A stretch of DNA of 64,000 nt from contig NOWV01000192.1 of assembly GCA_003344405.1 (NCBI GenBank), forward strand, positions 78,664 to 142,663, written 5' to 3'. How positions within the stretch are numbered: position 1 is the stretch's first letter; every line of letters begins with the position of its first letter. Below the pieces are notes generated by a model, which saw only the letters and a program-made list of their open reading frames with translations, did no database searches and was not told the DNA's origin. Position numbers and translations under genes: made by a program. Shown here piece after piece: positions 50,201-59,200 of the stretch. This DNA comes from Trichoplax sp. H2 (taxonomy: Eukaryota; Placozoa; Uniplacotomia; Trichoplacea).

Positions 50201-53200
50201 TACTCTGTAGCTGATCTACCTTTAGGCAACTTCAAAATTCTTCAATACTTGTAAAAGAATTTACTAAATAATTTAATGCTTGAATGTTATTCTTAAAAAT
50301 CGAAGCAGAATTGCGGTATATAACAATGATATCAGCATAACTTTATAACCTTATCTATTTCAATAGGGGACTATCGAAAAATAAATTGCGAAGCCTTAAA
50401 ATTGCATGTCAATCGAACTTTACCAGCGACATTTTTAAATTGTAAATTGATATATTTCCTGATATCAGTCTTGGCTAAATTTGAAACCAATGAAACATTA
50501 TTTCACATACGTTTAAAATCATTAATAACAAAATTTTACAATAGAAATATCCTTTGCTAAGTTGCATTTGCCCTCATCAAAAACTGTACTCAAGTTTAAT
50601 CATACAATATTTGCGAACTGCTTTAACTGTTGCAGTTACGATAAAATAGTTGGTACTAATAATAAACCATAGCAGTCGTATTTACTATAAAAAAAATCCG
50701 GTATCAGCATATTTATTTTTTCTGTCATAGGGATTTATCCAATAACTTGATGACTGAAATTCGAATTCCTAAATGTTTTCAATGCCTACATCATATGTAA
50801 ATTGATTTATTAGTAAATTTTTTAGTTGTATATTAAATAAAAATTGATTTATTCTGACAAAATAGAGCATCCATTGTTCTTTGGTATACATGTATTGTCG
50901 AGTTATGAAGTTTTCTAAACGTCGATATTTCTTGTGATATTAATTATGCCGAAATATATTTCAGCAACATCTCCAACAACAGAATTAACAATCCTAGAAG
51001 TATATCTCTAAGCAAAATTTCTTGCACTTCATCAATGTAAGTCTTTCTCTTACCAGAATCAAAGCACCTTGTTCTCATTCGTTTTCGCTTTATAGTAAAT
51101 TCCAATACCATGAAAAATTTGTATAAATCAGTGTATATTGATTCAATGTAATTCAACTTATTTAGGACTACATTATATAAATTTCAGTTTATCATCCACA
51201 ATCATAAGCGTTAACTTTTATAACTAATGGTAATAAATTTTATATTTTATTTTAATCCGTTTAATTATTTTCTAGCGATATTAGTCAGAATAGAATCACT
51301 AGACTTGAGTCAGATATATTTTCTTCGCTTGAAGAGCCGCTGTTAATCAGTGTCCTGTAAGTATTTATACATTCTATTTTACAGTAAGATGCAGTACTGC
51401 AAATGTTATCATAGATCATGCCTTGACCTTTTTCTCGCGTCTTGTTTTTGTTGCACGTTCTTAAAACAGGAATATGTCCAGCAATCGTTTAGAGTATGTT
51501 AAATCTGAAGTGCTTCAACCAATATCAGGCTTAACGGAGCTGTACGTGTACATACTAACTAAGCTGTATGATACAGCACTAATAATACTGAATACTAATT
51601 TTTACATGCATAAAATAAACTTTTATCAATCTATTAAGCTACTAACCGTTGTTTAGCATAATTATAAGAATAATATCCATTTAATATAGCAGTTATAAAT
51701 AGTACAAAACAAAACTGTAAAATCATAAACATATTTTTACTTATAAGAAGTATTAGTATTACAACTGATAAATATAAATAGTTAAAAATTAGATATGTTT
51801 CAAAAATTATGTGACATATTAACCTTTCGCTTTGATATAATTAGAAACATTCATGATAATCGTCTCGAAACATTAGATTTTATTCAATTATTTCATCAAC
51901 TGAATAGACTGTAAGTATTACTAGGTCTTCATGTTAAGTAATCTAGCTAATCTATACTTATATTTATATAACGATCTTAGCAATACTCATAGTTTTGCCA
52001 TCATATGTACATTTATCTACTATCAAATTAGTGTGGTCTCCAGAAATCGAGTTACGGATTTAAAAAGTAGCTATTTTAAAAACTCCAAGAATTTAACACA
52101 TCTGTAAGAATTTATAATATATACTTTCCTGAATGCAAGTGTAATAAATTACTGAAATTCACTGCGAATAGTAGCTACCTTGTAATCCAGAATAACATAC
52201 TACATTCGTATAAATAACATTTTTTGAAACTGAACGGTAATCCTTCTAAATCTCTATAAGATATTTAAGCTATAACAAGCTCCAATCTCTTAGAAATAGA
52301 ACATTTATCAAGAGCGACAATATTCTATATCTGTAAGTTTATGGAGATTTATTGCATGTATAGAGTCTATGACAGCATAGACATGTTATGGAAGGAATTT
52401 ATTTTTGTAATTTTACCTCACTAGACAACATATATAACATTACTTCGGATCGACTTACTTTTTTAATCTGTCCTTATAGACAATTAGATCATAACAAAAT
52501 TTCGATAGTAGAAAATGAAGCATTTCTCGGCTTATCAAACTTGCTAACGCTGTATGTTATCGATTTTTACCTTTTAATGTGACACAAACATATCCACTTT
52601 GTCGGTTATTTTTATAAATACAATAGCTTCATGAGACATGACGTTTAATCTACTAGGGACATCAGCTATAACCGCATTATTTCATTGCATGGGATATTTC
52701 CTCAAGATTTACATCGCCTTAATTCGCTGTATGTTAGCATTATGCAGCATTTATTCTATTCTATTATTTACGTTAACTAGTTCTATTGTTAGACTTCATA
52801 TAAAATGTAGAAACGCCAGTAAGCTGAATCTTTAATTGAAATTAGATATATAGCTGCTTAATTAAAACAAATACAATGATATTTTCACTTAGAATTTAAT
52901 TTAAATACTTATTTTTCACTTCACCATTTAAAGTAACTGTGATGGAAATCAAATCTCTTCTATAGCTGGAGCTCCATTTTATAATTTAACAAAACTGACT
53001 AAATTGTATGTTTCATTATAAACTCTTCAGTCTATCATAAACAATCAATATCAAGATTTAGTTAAGATTACTAAACTGAATAATTTTTAAAATCATAACA
53101 TACCAATGAGCAAACTCTTCTTCTAGATCATTGAATCAAAATTACCTACAAGAAATTGCTAGCGACGGTTTTAGTAATCTGATTAGCCTGCGTTTACTGT

Positions 53201-56200
53201 AAGTATAGAACCTAAATTATTTATCGTATATAGAATCGACTAAATTGACTAAATATCAACTAAGCTATAGTCCAAAGTTACTTACTTAATCTTTACTGAA
53301 TCTTTTCGTCTACATTTTGTAAGAACAGCTCGATAAATTATAATAAACTTACCCGCTTATCTTGTGAGTCCATTTTTGAAACCATTTATGATCTGTAAGT
53401 GACATAGCTAATAAATTCATGTCAATTTGTAGTATTTTAAGTCATAATACGGCTATAGAGGCATTTAAGTAAGTTACTGCCAATAAATTGCCTGGTGCTA
53501 TTTCAAATTTATTCGATTGCAATACATTAGCGATAGTGCAGTGCTGTACTTTTCGCATTGGTTTGGCTTTCCTTACGCGTTGCATTTGAAATTATTCGTT
53601 GTAGTGCAGCATCTCTTTTTTAATAATTAAGGAGAGGACAATCAAAACACTGAAAATATAATTAACGCGCTATCAAGAAGATATATTCACAGAAGTTTTT
53701 ATACACTTTGTTCAAGATAAAATCAATTCGTAATGATAATTAAACTTGATGTAATCAAACAAGTTTCAAGGCGAAACATTATTCGATATGTTTACACAGA
53801 GAATTGTTGTCGTCTTACTTAAAATAAATATACATCATAGTAATATTTACCTTCTTTATTGTATACATTCAGGAGGATAACTCATAACAATATATCCTAC
53901 ATCTCTCACAGTTGTAACAAAACATTTGGCAGTTTATCACAGAGAATGTAAGTTATAATTAAGACTTTATCATTTTAAAACTTAAGCCAGTATTAAGATA
54001 TAAAAAAAATTAAATGCTGTATATGGAGTTATATATTTGTGATTAACCGATTATAAAAATCCAAAACTGGTAAAGAATTAGGACTTTATCAGATCTTCAT
54101 AATAAGATAATCTATGCAAAGCTCTATTCCAACCAAATACAACTACTAAGCACTTTTAGAAATAACCATTAGAATAATTTAAGTAGCTAGCTTGTATACT
54201 TATCGTAGCGTTCATAGCTATAATCAGCATAACATTCTACCTTATTTACTTATATTTAGATTATTATTAGTAATAATATTTTACAGCGAACTATTAATCC
54301 AACATAGAAACTACTAGAGTAATTACATAGTGTCACTAAACAGCTTTAGTGATCTGGGTTGAACTGATCTATCTACTCTAATTAATCACAAACTAACTCC
54401 AGTACGTGTTCTGTTCGGAAATTTCCAATAGTAGATAGTTGAGATAGACGACAAGGGTTCAGACAAATTAAGTCTTATTTATTATAAGCTACTTCGTAAA
54501 TTAGTACTAGTGTACTCTACAATAGTCTTAGCTGCAAACAAGGAGCATCAAGCTCCATAAGGCATAGACATTATTTCTATCCGTTAGAGTACGATGAACT
54601 AACCATATTCTAATATGAATTCGTTACAGTGTTATACGGTGTAATATCCAGATTAGAGTAGAAAGATCTATTGCAATTCAAATTACTGTGATTGCAACTT
54701 ACTTATGGTAGATTGTAGATCATCGTGGGCATGTTCCGCGATAGGACATATTGTAATCTGACCATTTCTTATTAGTCATTAGATGTCTATGTTCGCAAAT
54801 ACTGTTGTCTTTATTAGATAGCCGTAGATAAAATTAGCTTTTGATTCATTAGAAGATTTCAACGTTAATATTACTATCTAGAATTTCTAAACTACTGTAA
54901 AAGAGTATAGAAATGCCTCATATCGTACAATAAAGTTAGTTCTTTAGATTAGTGTTCACCATGAAATACTGTACAAGTGTCACAAACCTGCTTCGTGACA
55001 AAGATAATGTAAAACAAATCTCTAAATTACTGTAGTCTCCGGTATTTAGTGTCCCTGAACTATCTCAGAAGAATTTAAATGCCTTCGCTTCTACGTTATA
55101 CAACTGTAGAACTCTGCTTTATTTAACTATCTGCCGAGCTTAAATACTCTTTGGTAGCTGCTATCATGTATGAGTCATAACGGTTCATGAAATTTAGTTC
55201 ATATTGGATAGCTAAATTAATACAGAAATTATTCATAATCTAGACATGTACTGAATGATTCTAGATAATTAGATTACAGTATGTCCATACGCAGAATTAT
55301 TGATAGTATCCTCTACAATTGAATATCTTCAGAATATTCATCACAAGCGTTACAATATATAACACTATAATCAATTAACATTAGTTACCTTATAAAAACT
55401 CTTACTACAGTAAAGCATAATTTATTGCAACAAAATAATAACTACCGTAGTTCTTACTGTAAGTCATTATTAGTTATCTCCATATATAAATATTAACACT
55501 AAATTTAGTCCTTTACTCTTCACGGTGGTTTGTACCGTGATAACAAGACTTTTAAGTCTTTGTGTAGTCTACTAGTATAGGAAAAGTGTTCCTGATAGGG
55601 TAGACGTTTCTCCCTGATACGTGGTTTAGTCAATCGACTTATTGATCTTACATTACGTTATCTTGTTGCAGAGCTGCTGGGTAACAGAATTACAGTTCAA
55701 TTTTTACCTCTGACCCCAACGGTAACTCGATATACTGTATATAGTTATTTGTACTCTGGCATAGAATTTCCACCACAGCCTATGGTCATGAGCTACCAAA
55801 TATGTCTCAAGATATCTATAGAAAGCCACACTACTGTACACTTTACTAAACACGGATAATAATCTAAAATTCCAATACTTAGCTATGTTACAACATTATA
55901 GTTTTATGCCCTATTACTAAGCTAATTCTTTACAGAAAGTAACCTTTCAGTCATCATGTATTATTTTATCTGTCACGAAAGCAGTCTTCGTGTAATTTAT
56001 TTTATTTCTATGTAACGTTCTATATATGTTTATATCTCAGAAATATTTACGGTTTCCTTAATTGTAACTCTAGTAGCTAACAAAGAATATATTAGTAATC
56101 CTTACTTTAAGATCAGATAGACTAAGATAGTAATTACCAACTAGTTGAAATAGATTGTATCTATAACCTCCAGTAATGTTAAGGTTAAAAATACAATTTC

Positions 56201-59200
56201 TAAGTTTAGAGGAAATATCTTATTAAGATAGCCTAATATGTGTTTTTTAAACTATTATTAAGGATTGGATAATTAATACTGAAAATACAATAAATTTGAT
56301 AGGATTAGACTGTGTTTAATCTGTACTGATAGAGGTTCTAATTAAAAGTTAAAGCTGTTACTAGCTCATAATATTATGTTATACGTATATGAGGTAGAAG
56401 TTTACAAAATTATTTTGTCTTCAATTACAGAGATATCAGTTACAATAATTTGGTACGAAATGGAATTAGAGTAGAAGAACAAGTTTTATTTAAATTATTA
56501 AAGCTGCCTCCTGCTATGTAAGTAATTAATAAATACTAATTATCAGATAATAGGACGCTTCAGTTAATTGCTACCATAAAGTGAAATAATTTCTGGAGGC
56601 TAATTCTTGTTCTTTAAATTTATAAAATGTAAATAGACTTTTGGCAGGGAACAACATTAAATCTATTCCAATGTCATTCTTAAAATGGAATCTCTATATC
56701 AGAACATTGTGAGTAAATGACATAGCAATAAACTTATAAATAACTGATTGATAATGAGAAGAGAATATTAATAAATCTAAAACTGGTTAAGAATTTACCG
56801 TAAATATAGCAAATCGATAGCTTATTGTGATAATGTGTCATCTCGGATACGTAACAAGAACTACAGTTTCTTGTAAACTCCACCTTATTACGTAAGATTA
56901 TGTTCGTCTCACAACCACCAAGAAATATCTGACTGCAATCAGACTATCCAAATTATCACAGCGATACTCATGATTTATATACAATTCGTCACGCAATGAT
57001 CTTCCTACGAATATAATCATATCGTACCAATTAAGTTACAAGACCATATCTAAATTTACTAATGCGCTATCAACTCATAATTCGCACTTCTAATTTAAAG
57101 TGTCACAATACAAATTTCACAGTACTAAGATACTTAGTGCTATCTATTATTGTCTCAGAATCTCAATATAAGCATCTTAATACAATTACTACAATAAGTA
57201 CTGTAAACGTCTTGCACAAATAGTCACTTAAGATAATCTTACACTCTAACTTACAGTTTAATTTAAACTATTCTCATACAATCTTGAATATTAATTTAAG
57301 CTATATTTGGCGCTGCACTACACTTATACTACAAATTATCTTCGCTAACATCATTGAAATGTTGCTAAGATAATGATAGAGATCTGCTTACTAATTAAGG
57401 TGATCTCCATGGCATGCTATCAAAAATGATTTGTACGAATAATATTTATTGAAAAAATATTAATGTTAAAAATTGTACAGCTTATGTGAAGTCTTTTTCT
57501 TGCAAATCAGAAGTAATCTTAACGATTATCCTATTATGTTCTCAATCTCTAGTTCTATTGGTAGTAATAATATGTCACTATCTGCAATTGAACAAGCTAT
57601 GCGAGGTCTTTATATCGCCGATGTATGCGTACCACCTAAAATCTACCGTTATTTAGAATATTATAGCTGTAACCGTTATTCACTGTAAGTGAACAAGTTG
57701 TCAATAATTCTCACATAACCAGTGATTTACTTACTCCTAATTACACGTCCATAATTCCTACCTATATCTAACGAGCATTGTAATGCCGCTTTTTGCAAAT
57801 TATTAATCTTATGCTCTATTTTACGTACGCTTAATTTGATCAGAGACTTAAGCGATAGCAGGCTAAACAAAATTCCTTCTGGCAGCTTCGTTCACCTTAA
57901 TGGCTTATTAAGAGTCTTGTAAGTCGATTTAGCTAACCTAAGTTATTAGCTACAGTTTAAAGATCTAAAAAATGCTTAAGCACATACACGTATCCCGTTG
58001 CTAACTTTCAATTTTATTTTTTAATAATTACATCCGGTGTATGTATCATTGATCAATATTCTTACAACTCGCTTTTGCAATAATACTTAACAAAACGTAA
58101 ATAGCAATAGACCTGAAAATTTTATTCGAGATTGTATCTTACATAAAACTTTCCGCTTATATCTTATTTGCATAACAGAAAATTAAATAATAATTATATC
58201 AAAACTATTGATGCATCAGCCATATTTCGAGATAGTGACAGCAATTTACGAGAACTGTGAGTTTATTACTTATAATTGTCATGAATAGATATCCGAATAG
58301 GATTGATAATTTTAATAAAATGATCGGTTTCATATGATATGCCTTTTAAATGTAACGCGGTATGATTATTTCATTCGCTAGCGCATAACTGCTCTCATAA
58401 AAGCTTTAGAAATATTGAATGCTGACTGAATATCTATTGCATACTGATTTAGTCATTTGGCCAATAATAAAATATCGAACTTTACTAATCCAAACAAAGT
58501 GCAATTCATTGCCTTAAGATTACTGTAAGTAAAACATTTCCTGTAGACTAGTTTTATAAATTATAGAATTATAATAGTACTAATCAGGCCATATTTTATT
58601 TACTATATAGCAATTTAACTCGAAACAGACTGGCTAATATCTGCGGAAGATCGGAGTTATTAGGAGTTGCTTCCAATTTATTGGAAATGTAAATTGCCAT
58701 TTTCCAATATATTCTTTGTTAGAATAACATAAATCTGATATTCAGTTTGTTTGCAAATCTACAGATATTTAGATTTCAATCAAATTAGAGTCCTAAAACC
58801 TAGATGCTTTGGCACCCTCTTCAAGTTACAGACACTGTGCGTGTTATCATTAATAATAATTTAGGGAATGATAGAATTATTTTCATTTGGTATAGATAGC
58901 ATCTTTAATTTATAGACTATAGATGAAGTCTAGTAGTTTAAATAGTAATACTTATTCCTTTCACTTATCTACTGAGTCAATACATCGTACATTTCTTAAT
59001 TATTTCTTTCAGATCCATCAAATCGAATCCATTAGTAACTTTACAGGATATCTCATTTTATGGTTCTACAACGTTAGGCTCAGTGTAAGCTGCCATGTTT
59101 TATTAATTAAGTTCTATAACAGTTTCTTAATTTTTAATAACATCTTGTAGTAAATTTTGTAAGTGAATATTCTATTTTTATCACTCAACATTAACATATA

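Larger units (their letters stand above)
54037..55875 (+). mobile_element. Family E insertion containing three further elements
   Basis: Left part 54037-54330 matches 32461-32760. Later parts (54563-54621 and 55687-55875) continue the match to the end of E. The gaps are an element at 54331..54562 and another at 54622..55686. Without them this copy is about 540 bp, close to the 558 bp of the intact copy. Its own target duplication is unclear (TATAT against TACTT). Confidence 0.7.
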
